From NCBI RefSeq assembly GCF_009649745.1, contig NZ_WJNG01000002.1, forward strand, positions 454,151 to 518,150: a DNA stretch of 64,000 bases. The letters are read 5' to 3'. This DNA comes from Aquibacillus halophilus. GTDB lineage: Bacteria; Bacillota; Bacilli; Bacillales; Amphibacillaceae. Numbering within the stretch: the first letter of the stretch is position 1; each line of letters begins with the position of its first letter. Under the pieces are notes generated by a model that saw nothing but the letters and a program-made list of their open reading frames with translations, did not search any database and had not been told where the DNA came from. The position numbers and the translations under genes are program-made. Shown here piece after piece: positions 46,530 to 57,291 of the stretch.

Positions 46530-46569
46530 AAAAAGACAATCAATTTGTATGCTAATTGATTGTCTTTTT
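46530..46569 (+). terminator. Terminator after the small gene at 46301
   Basis: AAAAAGACAATCAATT pairs with AATTGATTGTCTTTTT, 16 bases without mismatch. Confidence 0.88.
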
Positions 46570-46712
46570 AAATGGATATTAGATTTGAATATGAATTACA
46601 GGTTGTATTCTAACCTTACATTTCCAGGAAATATAAAAAAAGGGTATTAGTTTATTTATGGAGAATTTAAATCAATTATTGCGATTATTATTGTGAGAAT
46701 GAAGGGTGAATT

Positions 46713-46784
46713 ATGAAAATATCATCTTTGATCAGGGGTAATCAATGGATGTTTTTCATTATCATTACTGGGCAAATAACGTAG
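46713..46784 (+). CDS. Possible 23-residue peptide
   Basis: The frame MKISSLIRGNQWMFFIIITG plus three residues follows GAAGGGTGAATT, a fair binding site. It looks like a truncated membrane-protein start and could be a remnant. The surrounding gap (46570-46825) holds nothing else. Confidence 0.3.
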   Translation: MKISSLIRGNQWMFFIIITGQIT

Positions 46785-46825
46785 ACCGACCCAAAAGGAA
46801 TTATTAATTTATTTTGAGGTGAAAT

Positions 46826-47386
46826 ATGAACAAAGAAACAGTAATCTACATAGCAAATAACTTGAACAAAACAAATTGTACATGGGCAATAGGTGGTTCT
46901 TTACTTTTATTTCAACATGGAATAACCAATATTGTAAATGATCTTGATATTATTGTTAAAGATGATGATGTTAAAACTGTTGTTAATATTCTATGCAAAT
47001 TAGGGAAGGAACGAAAAGTAGAACCATTAAATCCTTTTCATACTACCTACTATTATGAATTTGTAATTAAGGACTTATTTATGGACGTAATGTCTGAATT
47101 CAAAATTAAGCATGATGAAGGCGTTTATGTACTTCCGTTCGCGGAGCATTCTGTTAAGAGTTATATGGTAGATGGTAATCAGACCCCGTTCTGTTTATTA
47201 GAAGATTGGTATATTCTTTATCAATTGATACCGGGGCGAGAAGAAAAGGTTCAAAAGGTTGAAAATCATTTTCGGAAGGTAGGTATTGAAAACCCTGCTA
47301 TATTAAAACAAGCATTAAAAAGTAATCTACCTAAAAATGTTAAAACTAGAATTCAGAAATTATTAACTTATGTGAGTGAAATTTAA
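46826..47386 (+). CDS. Nucleotidyltransferase-fold protein
   Basis: A 186-residue protein of the Pol-beta-like nucleotidyltransferase superfamily. The motif AIGGSLLLFQHGITNIVNDL followed by DIIV gives the GG-S and D-x-D pattern (Asp-Leu-Asp) that binds the nucleotide and metals, near residues 22-45. A third acidic residue may be Asp in LFMDVMSEF. Relatives include antibiotic nucleotidyltransferases and toxin-antitoxin NTases of the MNT/AbiEii type. No HEPN partner is adjacent. TGAGGTGAAAT precedes the ATG. The substrate is unknown. Confidence 0.7.
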   Translation: MNKETVIYIANNLNKTNCTWAIGGSLLLFQHGITNIVNDLDIIVKDDDVKTVVNILCKLGKERKVEPLNPFHTTYYYEFVIKDLFMDVMSEFKIKHDEGVYVLPFAEHSVKSYMVDGNQTPFCLLEDWYILYQLIPGREEKVQKVENHFRKVGIENPAILKQALKSNLPKNVKTRIQKLLTYVSEI

Positions 47387-47415
47387 GTAGTTGTGGTTAA
47401 AAGGGGGACAAAAAG

Positions 47416-47718
47416 ATGAAAAAAATAATGATTCCTTTTTTACTGTTATTGATTTTTTTGGTAGGATGTTCAGATTTTCAAGGCGTTATTTTGAAAGTGG
47501 AAAAAACAAGTATTGTTGTAGGAACGGATGAAATTGACCCTGAGGCTGAGTATCCTTCTTTTAAAATAATGGTAGATGAAGAAACCATCATTTCCGGTGA
47601 GGTAGAAAGTTTTTCTGATTTGGAAAAGAATCAGAAGGTTGAGATTTGGATATTAGACAAAGGATTTAATAATGAAGTTGATCACAAAATTGCGAGTAAG
47701 ATAGTAGTTGGAGAATAG
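47416..47718 (+). CDS. Small lipoprotein
   Basis: A 100-residue protein with a signal peptide and lipobox LVGCS (Cys19). The mature part is beta-rich (GVILKVEKTSIVVGTD, VEIWILDKG) and looks like the OB-fold of small Bacillus lipoproteins of the YobA / DUF3221 type. AAGGGGGAC precedes the ATG. It lies 30 bases after the nucleotidyltransferase gene and ends at a terminator. Confidence 0.72.
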   Translation: MKKIMIPFLLLLIFLVGCSDFQGVILKVEKTSIVVGTDEIDPEAEYPSFKIMVDEETIISGEVESFSDLEKNQKVEIWILDKGFNNEVDHKIASKIVVGE

Positions 47719-47766
47719 TACCAGGATACCCATTTCGACTAAATTATACCTATACTTGAAGCAGAA

Positions 47767-47795
47767 AAGCTCAGTTTAATAACTGAGCTTATTTT
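47767..47795 (+). terminator. Terminator after the small lipoprotein gene
   Basis: AAGCTCAGTT pairs with AACTGAGCTT around a four-base loop and ATTTT follows. Confidence 0.85.
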
Positions 47796-47893
47796 AATGA
47801 GTTTGTAGGTGTTAATTTGGTTTAAATTGACAGTGTTTTTATCCAATATGCCAGAAGGAATGGTATGTTGGATATGTTAGTGAAGGTAAAGTA

Positions 47894-48799
47894 CTAACCA
47901 GCTTCCAATTCCTTAACAATCACTCTGCGTTTTTTACCTACCAAATTCACTACAATCACACTAGCGATGGCAATTGTTCCTCCGATAATCGAGAGCGTAC
48001 TTGGAAATTCTTTTAGCCAAATCCAAGCAACAACTATCGCGATAACTGGTTCAATATACATGGTGCTCGTTACAGAACTTGCTTTTCCTAACGAAAGTGC
48101 TGTTCCCCAAAGAGCGTATGCAATTGCTGCAGGGAAAATTCCTGTGTATAGTGCTGATATGTTTGCTTCCATCGTCGCTTGTTGGATTGTACCAAACAAT
48201 CCAGGGGCGAAAAACAGCATTGGTAATGTTCCAGCCCAGGTGAAATAGGCTGCTAGTTCAATAGGTTTATATCGTGCATAAAGCGGTTTTTGAAAAACGA
48301 AAAATACCGAGGTTGCTAGTGCTGCTAGCATTACTAAATAGGCACCGTTAGATACTTGAAAGGACGAATTGGAGGTGCCAAGTGTTATAATAATAATACC
48401 TGTAAAGCCAATTCCAAGACCAACCCAACCAATAATACCAAGACGTTCCTTTAATACGAGCACTGCAATTAAAGCTGTAAAAATAGGTGCGGTACCAATA
48501 AACATGCCTGCTGTACCAGCAGAAACCGTCTGCTCACCAAAAGTTAATGCTATATGGTATGTGCTAATTCCAATAAGTCCGAGTATTAAAATTCGAAAAA
48601 AATCATCCTTTCTTGGTATTTTGAAATGGGCATTTGGCAACATCGAATAACCAGCAAAAATTGCTGATGCGATTAGGAAACGAGTCAGAACTAAATGACC
48701 TGGTGAATATCCACCATGCAAGCTGGCACGAATAGCGGCGAAAGTAGATCCCCAGATAGTAATAGTGATAAGTGCAAATAAAAGTGCTTTTTTATTCAA
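47894..48799 (-). CDS. EamA/DMT-family transporter
   Basis: A 301-residue membrane protein with ten predicted helices arranged as two EamA repeats (first repeat ending VLVLKERLGIIGWVGLGIGF, second ending IWLKEFPSTLSIIGGTIAI). This is the RhaT/YdcZ-like drug/metabolite exporter type. TTG at 48799 follows AGGGGGGAA. The exported compound is unknown; members often export amino acids or other metabolites. It stands alone between the lipoprotein gene and gltD. The 286 bases upstream (48800-49085) contain no gene. Confidence 0.9.
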   Translation of the reverse strand: MNKKALLFALITITIWGSTFAAIRASLHGGYSPGHLVLTRFLIASAIFAGYSMLPNAHFKIPRKDDFFRILILGLIGISTYHIALTFGEQTVSAGTAGMFIGTAPIFTALIAVLVLKERLGIIGWVGLGIGFTGIIIITLGTSNSSFQVSNGAYLVMLAALATSVFFVFQKPLYARYKPIELAAYFTWAGTLPMLFFAPGLFGTIQQATMEANISALYTGIFPAAIAYALWGTALSLGKASSVTSTMYIEPVIAIVVAWIWLKEFPSTLSIIGGTIAIASVIVVNLVGKKRRVIVKELEAG

Positions 48800-49085
48800 A
48801 ATTTATTCCCCCCTAATACCTTTAAAACTCAATAATTCATATGTAAGTTAAGTTCGTAGATAATATAAACTTCGATATGTTATATATTAATTGCTTTCGG
48901 GGAAATTTGCTCGATATAGGATTTGGAGAATAAATAGTAGCAATTTCGAGGTATGCTAAACATTTTCCCATCTATCAAAATTTGTCAATTATCTACTTAA
49001 CAAAAAAGGGAAATAATAAAAAATATGACACCTGCAAAAATACAAGCGTCATACCATTATCATGGAACATATATTATTTTGAATC

Positions 49086-50573
49086 TCAGCCTGGTAAATC
49101 AGTTGATCCCATTAGATAGCGATCACATTCTTTTGCAGCTCCACGTCCTTCATTTATAGCCCAAACAATCAAACTTTGACCTCGTCGTACATCTCCTGCA
49201 GCAAAGACTCCATCCAAATTAGTCTTGAACTTACCGTATTCTGCAGCAACAGTTGAAGAATTAGTCGTGTTAATACCAAATTTCTGAAACGCTCCTGCTT
49301 CAGGTCCGGTAAAGCCAATAGCAAGAAGAACAAGCTGTGCCGGCCAAATTTTCTCAGTACCCGGAATTTCTTTACGCTGTTTTTGGCCGTTTTTATCAAT
49401 GTATGATTCTACACCAATAGTATGAACCTCTTTAACATTTCCGTTTTCATCACCGACAAATTTTTTAGTCGATACTGCATATGCTTTAGGTTCTTCTTCA
49501 AAAACAGCGGCTGCTTCTTTATGTCCATATTCCACCCGGTGAATTACAGGCCATTGTGGCCATGGGTTGTCGTCCTTTCTAGTTTCAGACTTTTTTGGAT
49601 AAATATCAAATTGTACAAGACTCTTACATTCATGTCTCATGGAGGTGGCTATGCAATCCGTTCCGGTATCTCCTCCACCGATAACTATTACATCCTTGTC
49701 CTTAGCAGAAATATAATTTCCATCCTTATGTTTAGAATCAAGTAAGCTTTTTGTATTTGCATGTAAAAAGTCCATGGCATAATGGATACCTTTTAAGTCG
49801 TCACCTTCGGCAGCGATAGGTCTAGGCACGGTGGCGCCGCAACTAAGCACAATGGCATCAAACTTATCTTTTAGTTTTTCGAATGAAATGTCTTTCCCAA
49901 TTTCTGTATTTGTTTTAAAAGTGATTCCCTCTTTTTTTAAGAGTGAGATCCTTCTGTCAACAACAGAGTATGATAGCTTCATTTCAGGTATGCCGTAAGT
50001 TAGGAGACCACCAGGGCGATCATCCCGTTCGAATACGGTCACATGATGACCTACTTTATTTAATTGGTCAGCACAGGCTAACCCCGCTGGACCAGATCCG
50101 ACAATAGCCACATTCTTGTCTGTTCGTTGTTTAGGGGGGTTAGGGGTGACCCAACCTTCTTCAAAACCTCTTTCAATAATCGCTCTTTCAACTGTACGAA
50201 TGGCGACGGGAGGTTCATTAATACCAAGGACACACGAGCCCTCACATGGAGCAGGACATGCAATTCCAGTGAATTCTGGGAAGTTATTCATTTTCATTTC
50301 ACGGTCTAAAGCCTCTTGCCATTGGCCCTGGTAAACAAGGTCATTCCATTCTGGTATCAAATGGTAAACAGGACAGCCAGATGTTAAGCCATTTATTTCT
50401 GTTCCCATGTGACAGGTTGGGATACCACAGTCCATGCAGCGGGCCGCTTGTTTTTTGAGTTCATTTTCTTCTAGTGGGACTGTATAATCCTCCCAATCTT
50501 TTACTCGTTCCTTTGGATCCCGTCCAGGCCATGGTTGACGTTCGTATTCCATAAATCCCGTTATTTTACCCAA
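49086..50573 (-). CDS. gltD: Glutamate synthase small subunit GltD
   Basis: A 495-residue FAD and iron-sulfur protein that passes electrons from NADPH to GltB. N-terminal cluster Cys residues are in [12 protein letters not shown] and [12 protein letters not shown] binds at [17 protein letters not shown] and NADPH at [18 protein letters not shown] at 50573 has AAGGAGG in front. It follows gltB by 28 bases on the minus strand, so the two form one operon. It differs from PreT in this window by its full C-terminal insertion and by the operon partner. Confidence 0.96.
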   Translation of the reverse strand: MGKITGFMEYERQPWPGRDPKERVKDWEDYTVPLEENELKKQAARCMDCGIPTCHMGTEINGLTSGCPVYHLIPEWNDLVYQGQWQEALDREMKMNNFPEFTGIACPAPCEGSCVLGINEPPVAIRTVERAIIERGFEEGWVTPNPPKQRTDKNVAIVGSGPAGLACADQLNKVGHHVTVFERDDRPGGLLTYGIPEMKLSYSVVDRRISLLKKEGITFKTNTEIGKDISFEKLKDKFDAIVLSCGATVPRPIAAEGDDLKGIHYAMDFLHANTKSLLDSKHKDGNYISAKDKDVIVIGGGDTGTDCIATSMRHECKSLVQFDIYPKKSETRKDDNPWPQWPVIHRVEYGHKEAAAVFEEEPKAYAVSTKKFVGDENGNVKEVHTIGVESYIDKNGQKQRKEIPGTEKIWPAQLVLLAIGFTGPEAGAFQKFGINTTNSSTVAAEYGKFKTNLDGVFAAGDVRRGQSLIVWAINEGRGAAKECDRYLMGSTDLPG

Positions 50574-50601
50574 GTTGTTTCCTCCTTACCTACATTTAAT
50601 G

Positions 50602-53600
50602 CTATTTTCGATCGTTAACAGCTACTTTTGTCTCTTCAAATGCTTGCATCGATGCTTCTTGTCGAGGTAAACCCGTTTTCATAATTTGGATAATTGAACG
50701 TTCCATTTCACGGAAATCTTTTGGAATGATTCTTAAGAATTTTGTTAGATAATCTTCCCAATTTTCTAGAACTTTGCTTGCGATGGAACTGCCTGTGTAA
50801 TCTGCATGTTTCTTAATCATTGATTTAACTTCCATGATTTCCTCATCATCGGATAACGACTCAATTGCTTCTACCATTTCTGGATTGCATTTTTGTTTAA
50901 AGTCATTGATTTGATCGTTCAACACATAAGCAATTCCTCCGGACATTCCAGCTGCGAAATTTCTACCAGTCGGACCAAGTATGATCACGCGACCACCTGT
51001 CATATATTCACAACCATGATCACCAACACCTTCAACAACCACATGTACACCACTATTTCGTACACAAAAACGTTCTCCTGCAATGCCACGGATATACCCT
51101 TCTCCTGCAGTTGCCCCATAGAAGGCTACGTTTCCAATAATAATATTTTGTTCTGGAACAAAGGTTGATTGACGAGGTGGGTGAACAATAATTTTTCCTC
51201 CTGACAATCCTTTTCCGACAAAATCATTGGAATCTCCAACTAGTCGAAGAGTTATTCCTTTTGGTACAAAAGCACCAAAACTTTGACCTGCTGATCCGGA
51301 AAACTTCAATTGAATCGTATCCTCTGGTAAACCATTAAGCCCATGTTTCTTTGAAACTTCACTACCAAGAAGTGTCGCTACCGAACGATTAATATTAAAA
51401 ATTGGTAAGGATGCCTTAACAGGTTCTTTATTTTCTAAGGCAGGTTCACATATTGGAATTAGTTCTTGCTGGTCAAGTGATTTATCAAGTCCATGATATT
51501 GTTCTTCAGTTGCATATACATTTGTATTTCCTCTAAGTTCGGACTTGAATAAAAGCGCTGATAAATCAATGCCTTTTGTTTTCCAGTGTTCAATAGCCTT
51601 ATTTGCCTCTAATACATCTGTCCGCCCAATCATCTCATTAATTGTTCTAAAGCCAAGTTCGGCCATAATTTCCCTTGCCTCGTTTGCAATAAATCTCATG
51701 AAATTAACAACATGATCAGGATCACCTGTGAATTTTTCTCTTAACTCTGGATTTTGGGTAGCAATGCCAACAGGGCAAGTGTCTAAATGACAAACACGCA
51801 TATAAACACAACCAAGGACTACAAGTGGTGCTGTTGCAAAACCAAACTCTTCAGCCCCTAACAAAGCAGCTATGACCACATCTCTACCAGTCATCATTTT
51901 CCCGTCCGTTTCCACTACAATCCGACTACGTAACTGGTTTAAGATAAGGGTTTGGTGTGTTTCAGCAAGACCGATTTCCCAAGGTAACCCTGTATGTGAA
52001 ATACTTGTTCTTGGTGCCGCACCAGTTCCACCGTCATATCCGCTGATTAACACCAAGTCCGCCCGACCTTTTGCAACCCCGGCTGCCACCGTTCCAACCC
52101 CGACAGCGGAAACTAATTTAACACTTATTCTTGCCTTAGGGTTAGCGTTTTTTAAGTTTAAAATTAGTTCTGCTAGATCTTCAATCGAATAAATATCATG
52201 GTGTGGGGGAGGGGAAATTAAGCCAACTCCTGGTGTTGATCTTCTTACTTCAGCAATCCATGGATAAACTTTTTTCCCGGGTAGATGGCCACCTTCACCT
52301 GGTTTAGCACCTTGGGCAACTTTAATTTGGATTTCATCTGAATTGACTAAATAATGACTGTTTACTCCAAATCGTCCGGATGCAACTTGTTTGATTGCAC
52401 TTCTGCGCAAATCCTTGTTTTCATCAGGTTCAAAACGACTTGGATTTTCACCGCCCTCACCTGAGTTACTTCTCCCACCGATGCGGTTCATTGCTATTCC
52501 TAAGCTTTCATGTGCCTCTGAACTAATCGACCCATACGACATGGCTCCAGTTTTAAACCGCTTGAAAATCTGTTCAGCAGTTTCAACTTCTTCAATCGGC
52601 ACTGGATTTTGTGTTTCTTTAAACTTTAATAATCCGCGAATTGTTTGTAAGTTCGTATCATGTTCGTTTAGTAGTTTTGCATAGTTTTTATATAGTTTCT
52701 CGTCACCTGTTCGGCAGGCTTGCTGTAGCAAATGTACTGTTTGTGGGTTATATTGATGATCTTCACCATGTTGCCGCCATTGAAATTCATCACCATCTTC
52801 TAGGTACTGGTTCTGACTCTTATATGCTCGAGCGTGTCTTAAGGTAACCTCTTTAAATATAGTCTCTAGGTCGATTCCACCGATCCGTGAGGCTGTTCGA
52901 CTAAAATAGTGGTTGATTACATCACTTTCAATACCTAGTGCTTCAAAAATTTGTGCACCTTTGTAACTTTGAATAGTTGAAATGCCCATTTTTGATAAAA
53001 CCTTGAGAACGCCTTTTGTCGATGCTTCTATGTATCGATCAATGGCTTCCCGGTAGGAGGTATCGATCAACTCACCATACTCAATCATTTGTTCCAAAGT
53101 CTGGTAGGCAAGGTAAGGATAAATGGCATCTACTCCGTAACCGAGGAGGCAGGCGAAATGATGAACAACCCGGGGTTCGCCGGACTCAATGATTATACTA
53201 ATCTTTGTGCGAGTACCTTGTTTAATTAAATAATGATGTAGTCCAGAAACAGCAAGTAGAGAAGGGATGGCAGCCTTAGTCTTGTCGACACCACGGTCAG
53301 TTAGAATGAGTAGCTTTGCACCGCTTTCAATCGATTCATCAGCTTTTGCAAAAAGTCGATCCATTATTTCTTTCGGATTAAATTTCTGATCATTGATCTC
53401 AAACAACGTGGATAGTTGCACTGCTTTAAAATCATCATAAGGATTGTCAGATAGAATTTGAAACTGATCATCTGATAATAGCGGCGTTTGTAATCGAATC
53501 CTTCGACAACTCTCAGGTTTTGGTTGGACAAGGTTCCCCTCAGCACCAATCGTTGTAGACACATCCGTCACAAATTTTTCGCGAATCGCATCAAGGGGTG

Positions 53601-55191
53601 GATTGGTCACTTGGGCAAACAACTGCTTAAAATAGCTATATAGTAACTGAGGTTTTTTTGAGAGAACAGCAATTGGTGTGTCATTTCCCATCGAACCAAT
53701 TGGATCTACTCCATCGGTAACCATCGGCTTTAACATTTTGAATCGTTCCTCGTTTGTATACCCGAATGCGAGTTGTTGCTCACGTAAATTCAAGTTTTTG
53801 CTCGCTCTGTGTTGAGTTGATAAAGGAAGATCCTTAACATCGATTAACTGTTCTGTTATCCATTTTTGATAGGGTTGTTCTGTTGTAATTTTTTGTTTGA
53901 ATTCTTTATCTGGTATGATCCGTCCTTCTTCTAAGTCAATCAATAACATCTTCCCAGGTTCTAGTCGTTCTTTTCGAACAATATCTTCTGGAGGTATATC
54001 GAGAACACCAACCTCTGAAGCTAGAATGATACGATCATCCTTTGTTACGTAATACCGTGCTGGTCTTAATCCGTTTCTGTCCAGACAAGCCCCGATTTGC
54101 TTACCATCTGTATATACAACAGCAGCTGGCCCGTCCCATGGTTCCATTAGACAGCTATGGTACTCGTAAAAGCTTCGTTTTGTGTCATCCATCAGCTCGT
54201 CATTTTTCCAAGGCTCAGGAATCATCATCATTGCTGTATGTGCTAGTGAGCGGCCAGAAAGTCTTAAAAATTCAAAACAATTATCAAACATAGATGAGTC
54301 ACTGCCTTCCTCATCAATTACAGGAAGTACTTTTTCAAGCTCACCTTTACTAAAATAGTCTGATTCTGCTAAACCTTGGCGAGCGCGCATCCAATTAACG
54401 TTCCCTTTTAACGTATTAAACTCCCCGTTATGAATGCAGTATCGATATGGGTGTGACCTTTCCCAGCTTGGAAATGTATTGGTACTAAAGCGAGAATGAA
54501 CTAATGCCATCGCAGTCTTAAAATCAGGATTATTTAAATCGATATAAAATGTATCGATTTGCTCAGGGATTAGCATCCCCTTGTAAACAATTGTAGTGGT
54601 AGATAGACTTGCAGTATAAAAGTAGTCAGATTCCTTTGCGCCGCGAATCTCTTTTTCTGCTCTTCTACGTATCACATATAATTTCCGTTCAAAGACCATC
54701 TGATCGGAGATCTTTGGATTTGGCGCGATAAATATTTGACGTATTATTGGCTTTGTTTCTGTTGCTTTCTTTCCAAGAAAGGCGTCATTAAGAGGTACGG
54801 TTCTCCAGCCTAAGACTACTTGGCCTTCTTCCTCAACAATTTTTGTGAATTTTTTCTGAGTGTTTTTTCTTACTCTAGGATCAGGAGATAAAAATATCAT
54901 GCCAACCCCATATTTACCTTGATCAGGGAGGTTAAAATCTTCCTTCTCGCATTCTCTTTTGAAAAAAGTATGGGGGATCTGTGTCATTATCCCAGCGCCA
55001 TCACCGGTACTTGTGTCAGCACCTTGCCCTCCACGGTGTTCAAGATTACAAAGGATTTTCACAGCAGAAGTAACTATATCATGTGTTCTATTTCCTATAA
55101 TATTGGCTATTAGGCCAATTCCGCATGCTTCATGTTCATATGAAGGGTCATATAGACCTTGAGCCGGAGGATATTGATGATGATGTTCCAT
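50602..55191 (-). CDS. gltB: Glutamate synthase large subunit GltB
   Basis: A 1529-residue enzyme, the normal size. The N-terminal glutaminase domain has its nucleophile at Cys23 (EHEACGIGLIANI) after a propeptide. The central and FMN barrel domains follow, with GYDGGTGAAPRTSISHTGLP. The 3Fe-4S Cys residues are in CVYMRVCHLDTCPVG. The C-terminal domain is the GxGxG beta-helix. It makes two glutamates from glutamine and 2-oxoglutarate. ATG 55191 has AGAAGG 7 bases upstream; a TTG at 55209 is less likely. No gltC regulator is adjacent. The product glutamate is the amino donor for EctB, encoded just upstream. Confidence 0.97.
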   Translation of the reverse strand: MEHHHQYPPAQGLYDPSYEHEACGIGLIANIIGNRTHDIVTSAVKILCNLEHRGGQGADTSTGDGAGIMTQIPHTFFKRECEKEDFNLPDQGKYGVGMIFLSPDPRVRKNTQKKFTKIVEEEGQVVLGWRTVPLNDAFLGKKATETKPIIRQIFIAPNPKISDQMVFERKLYVIRRRAEKEIRGAKESDYFYTASLSTTTIVYKGMLIPEQIDTFYIDLNNPDFKTAMALVHSRFSTNTFPSWERSHPYRYCIHNGEFNTLKGNVNWMRARQGLAESDYFSKGELEKVLPVIDEEGSDSSMFDNCFEFLRLSGRSLAHTAMMMIPEPWKNDELMDDTKRSFYEYHSCLMEPWDGPAAVVYTDGKQIGACLDRNGLRPARYYVTKDDRIILASEVGVLDIPPEDIVRKERLEPGKMLLIDLEEGRIIPDKEFKQKITTEQPYQKWITEQLIDVKDLPLSTQHRASKNLNLREQQLAFGYTNEERFKMLKPMVTDGVDPIGSMGNDTPIAVLSKKPQLLYSYFKQLFAQVTNPPLDAIREKFVTDVSTTIGAEGNLVQPKPESCRRIRLQTPLLSDDQFQILSDNPYDDFKAVQLSTLFEINDQKFNPKEIMDRLFAKADESIESGAKLLILTDRGVDKTKAAIPSLLAVSGLHHYLIKQGTRTKISIIIESGEPRVVHHFACLLGYGVDAIYPYLAYQTLEQMIEYGELIDTSYREAIDRYIEASTKGVLKVLSKMGISTIQSYKGAQIFEALGIESDVINHYFSRTASRIGGIDLETIFKEVTLRHARAYKSQNQYLEDGDEFQWRQHGEDHQYNPQTVHLLQQACRTGDEKLYKNYAKLLNEHDTNLQTIRGLLKFKETQNPVPIEEVETAEQIFKRFKTGAMSYGSISSEAHESLGIAMNRIGGRSNSGEGGENPSRFEPDENKDLRRSAIKQVASGRFGVNSHYLVNSDEIQIKVAQGAKPGEGGHLPGKKVYPWIAEVRRSTPGVGLISPPPHHDIYSIEDLAELILNLKNANPKARISVKLVSAVGVGTVAAGVAKGRADLVLISGYDGGTGAAPRTSISHTGLPWEIGLAETHQTLILNQLRSRIVVETDGKMMTGRDVVIAALLGAEEFGFATAPLVVLGCVYMRVCHLDTCPVGIATQNPELREKFTGDPDHVVNFMRFIANEAREIMAELGFRTINEMIGRTDVLEANKAIEHWKTKGIDLSALLFKSELRGNTNVYATEEQYHGLDKSLDQQELIPICEPALENKEPVKASLPIFNINRSVATLLGSEVSKKHGLNGLPEDTIQLKFSGSAGQSFGAFVPKGITLRLVGDSNDFVGKGLSGGKIIVHPPRQSTFVPEQNIIIGNVAFYGATAGEGYIRGIAGERFCVRNSGVHVVVEGVGDHGCEYMTGGRVIILGPTGRNFAAGMSGGIAYVLNDQINDFKQKCNPEMVEAIESLSDDEEIMEVKSMIKKHADYTGSSIASKVLENWEDYLTKFLRIIPKDFREMERSIIQIMKTGLPRQEASMQAFEETKVAVNDRK

Positions 55192-55304
55192 GCCAAAACC
55201 TTCTTTCAAAAAAATATATTAGTGTTTATAGTGAGCAAATTCTTGAAAAATTATTCCAGTTTCTCACATTTTTCAAATAGACTAAGTAAGAAAATTTGTT
55301 ATGT

Positions 55305-55332
55305 AAAAAAATGAGGCCATAATAGCCTCATT
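55305..55332 (-). terminator. Terminator of the ectAB operon
   Basis: On the minus strand AATGAGGC pairs with GCCTCATT and a T-run follows. It comes 14 bases after the ectB stop and shows that no ectC gene follows. Confidence 0.87.
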
Positions 55333-55345
55333 AAAAATCAGGTGA

Positions 55346-56620
55346 TTATTTAATTACCTCTTGAACACATTCCTCTAGAATTTTCAGTCCTTGATCTAAT
55401 GTTTCATCATTAATCGTTAAAGGTGGCATGATTTTAGTAACTTGATCATTAATCCCAGCGGATTCCATTATCAAGCCTTTTTTGAATCCGGTAGCACAGA
55501 TTGCATTTGCGAGTCCCTCTACATTGGAAGCTAATCCTAGCATTAATCCGCGACCCCGAACTTCTCCTTTTAGTTTTGGATAATTTGCTACTAGCTGGTC
55601 AAGAAATTTTCGAACTTTTTCCCCTTTTCTTTCAACCTCTTTTTCAAGGGTGTCGTTTTCCCAGAAACGGAGGGCCTCCGTAGCTGTTATAAACGCAAAA
55701 TTGTTACCACGAAATGTGCCGTTGTGCTCTCCCGGATCCCAGATATCATGTTCCGGTTTAATCAATGTTAAGGCAAAGGGTAGCCCGTATCCACCGATAG
55801 ATTTGGATAGACAAATAATATCAGGTTTTATTCCTGCAGGTTCAAAACTAAAAAATGGTCCTGTTCGACCAACACCAGCTTGAATGTCATCTATAATAAG
55901 AAAGATGTCTAATCGTCGACATAAATCTTCAATTCCTTTTAACCATTCATAACTTGAAACATTTATTCCACCTTCGCCTTGTACCGTTTCCAAAATAATC
56001 GCCGCAGGTTTTGAAATTCCACTACCTTTATCTTCTAAAAACCGCTCAATATAATGTACAGAATTAGTGTCGTCTCCAATAAATTTGTCATAGGGCATAA
56101 CGACTGTATTATGAAGTGAAACACCTGCACCATGTCTTTTTCCTTCGTTTCCTGTTATCGAAAGTGCACCGAGTGTCATCCCGTGAAACGCATTGGTAAA
56201 ACTCATAATCATTTCTCTACCAGTAACTTTTCTTGCAAGCTTTAAGGCGCTTTCAACAGAATTTGTCCCGGTTGGACCTGGAAACATCATTTTGTAATCC
56301 ATGTTTCTTGGTTTTAAGACAATATTCTGTAACCGTTCTATGAAAGCTTCCTTAGCATCAGTAGCCATATCAAGCCCATGAGTTATACCGTCACTCTCTA
56401 TATAATCCATCAACTTTTTTTTCATTTTTGAATCATTGTGACCATAATTTAAAGCTCCTGCACCAGCAAAGAAGTCAATGAATTCAGTTCCATTTTCATC
56501 CCATAACTTGTCCCCTTTAGCTTTCGTGAAGATGGTGGGGAAACTACGAGAATAACTTCGAACTTCTGATTCGTGCTCATTAAATACTTTTAAATCTGAT
56601 TTTTCTTGTACAGATTTCAT
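55346..56620 (-). CDS. ectB: Diaminobutyrate--2-oxoglutarate aminotransferase EctB
   Basis: A 424-residue class-III aminotransferase. It opens with [19 protein letters not shown], which is characteristic of EctB, and has the PLP-contact Asp in [14 protein letters not shown] and the PLP Lys in [13 protein letters not shown]. It makes L-2,4-diaminobutyrate from aspartate semialdehyde and glutamate, the first step of ectoine synthesis. Its start overlaps the ectA stop by four bases (ATGA). Normally ectC follows; here a terminator and then gltB follow instead. Confidence 0.95.
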   Translation of the reverse strand: MKSVQEKSDLKVFNEHESEVRSYSRSFPTIFTKAKGDKLWDENGTEFIDFFAGAGALNYGHNDSKMKKKLMDYIESDGITHGLDMATDAKEAFIERLQNIVLKPRNMDYKMMFPGPTGTNSVESALKLARKVTGREMIMSFTNAFHGMTLGALSITGNEGKRHGAGVSLHNTVVMPYDKFIGDDTNSVHYIERFLEDKGSGISKPAAIILETVQGEGGINVSSYEWLKGIEDLCRRLDIFLIIDDIQAGVGRTGPFFSFEPAGIKPDIICLSKSIGGYGLPFALTLIKPEHDIWDPGEHNGTFRGNNFAFITATEALRFWENDTLEKEVERKGEKVRKFLDQLVANYPKLKGEVRGRGLMLGLASNVEGLANAICATGFKKGLIMESAGINDQVTKIMPPLTINDETLDQGLKILEECVQEVIK

Positions 56621-57135
56621 TGTTTTCCTCCTCCTAACTCTTGATGAAACGGACCAATTCTATAAGTTTGTTCAAGCTCATGATTTTCGTTAGGAAATAG
56701 GCTAGGGTGTAAAATTTCTGTTTCTACCATTTTAGTTTTCAAAGTGTTTGCCAACTTTTGAAATAAAGCCTTTGAAGCTTCGTTTGATGGTGAAATGGTC
56801 GTATCCAAATAGTTGATATCAGAGCATTCTTTTCTTTTTAGTAGCCCTTGAAGCAAGGAAGAAGCTAAGCCTTTACCTCGTTGTGACTGATCAACTGCAA
56901 CTTGCCACACGAAGATACTTCTCATTTCTGTCGGTTCACGAAATGCTGAAATAAAACCTACTATTTCACCATTTTCCTCGGCCACTACACAGGTATCGGT
57001 GAAATATTTACATAAAATCGTGTAATAATAAGCTGAGTTAAGATCAAGAACTTTTGTCTCTTTAATTAAACGCCAAATTTTCTTTCCATCTTCAAGGAGT
57101 GGTTTACGTATTTCTACTGCTGTAGTAAGTGTCAA
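56617..57135 (-). CDS. ectA: L-2,4-diaminobutyrate acetyltransferase EctA
   Basis: A 172-residue GNAT enzyme that acetylates diaminobutyrate to N-gamma-acetyl-diaminobutyrate. The acetyl-CoA motif is [17 protein letters not shown], and the N-terminal [19 protein letters not shown] is EctA-like. TTG at 57135 follows AGGAGGAAT by 6 bases. The 156-base divergent region to the aspartate kinase gene must hold the promoters of both; no clear -35/-10 pair was identified. Confidence 0.93.
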   Translation of the reverse strand: MTLTTAVEIRKPLLEDGKKIWRLIKETKVLDLNSAYYYTILCKYFTDTCVVAEENGEIVGFISAFREPTEMRSIFVWQVAVDQSQRGKGLASSLLQGLLKRKECSDINYLDTTISPSNEASKALFQKLANTLKTKMVETEILHPSLFPNENHELEQTYRIGPFHQELGGGKQ

Positions 57136-57291
57136 CGTGGATTCCTCCTAAAAGTACAGCATACTGTTACTATTTGTCAGAAGTAGCTTACTTATATGAT
57201 TTTTTTTTAGCCAAAATTTAAAAAGTTTTCCTGTTTTTAAATAAGTTGGAAATTAGTTAGTAATAATAGGAAATGAAAGAGGGTAATTATT

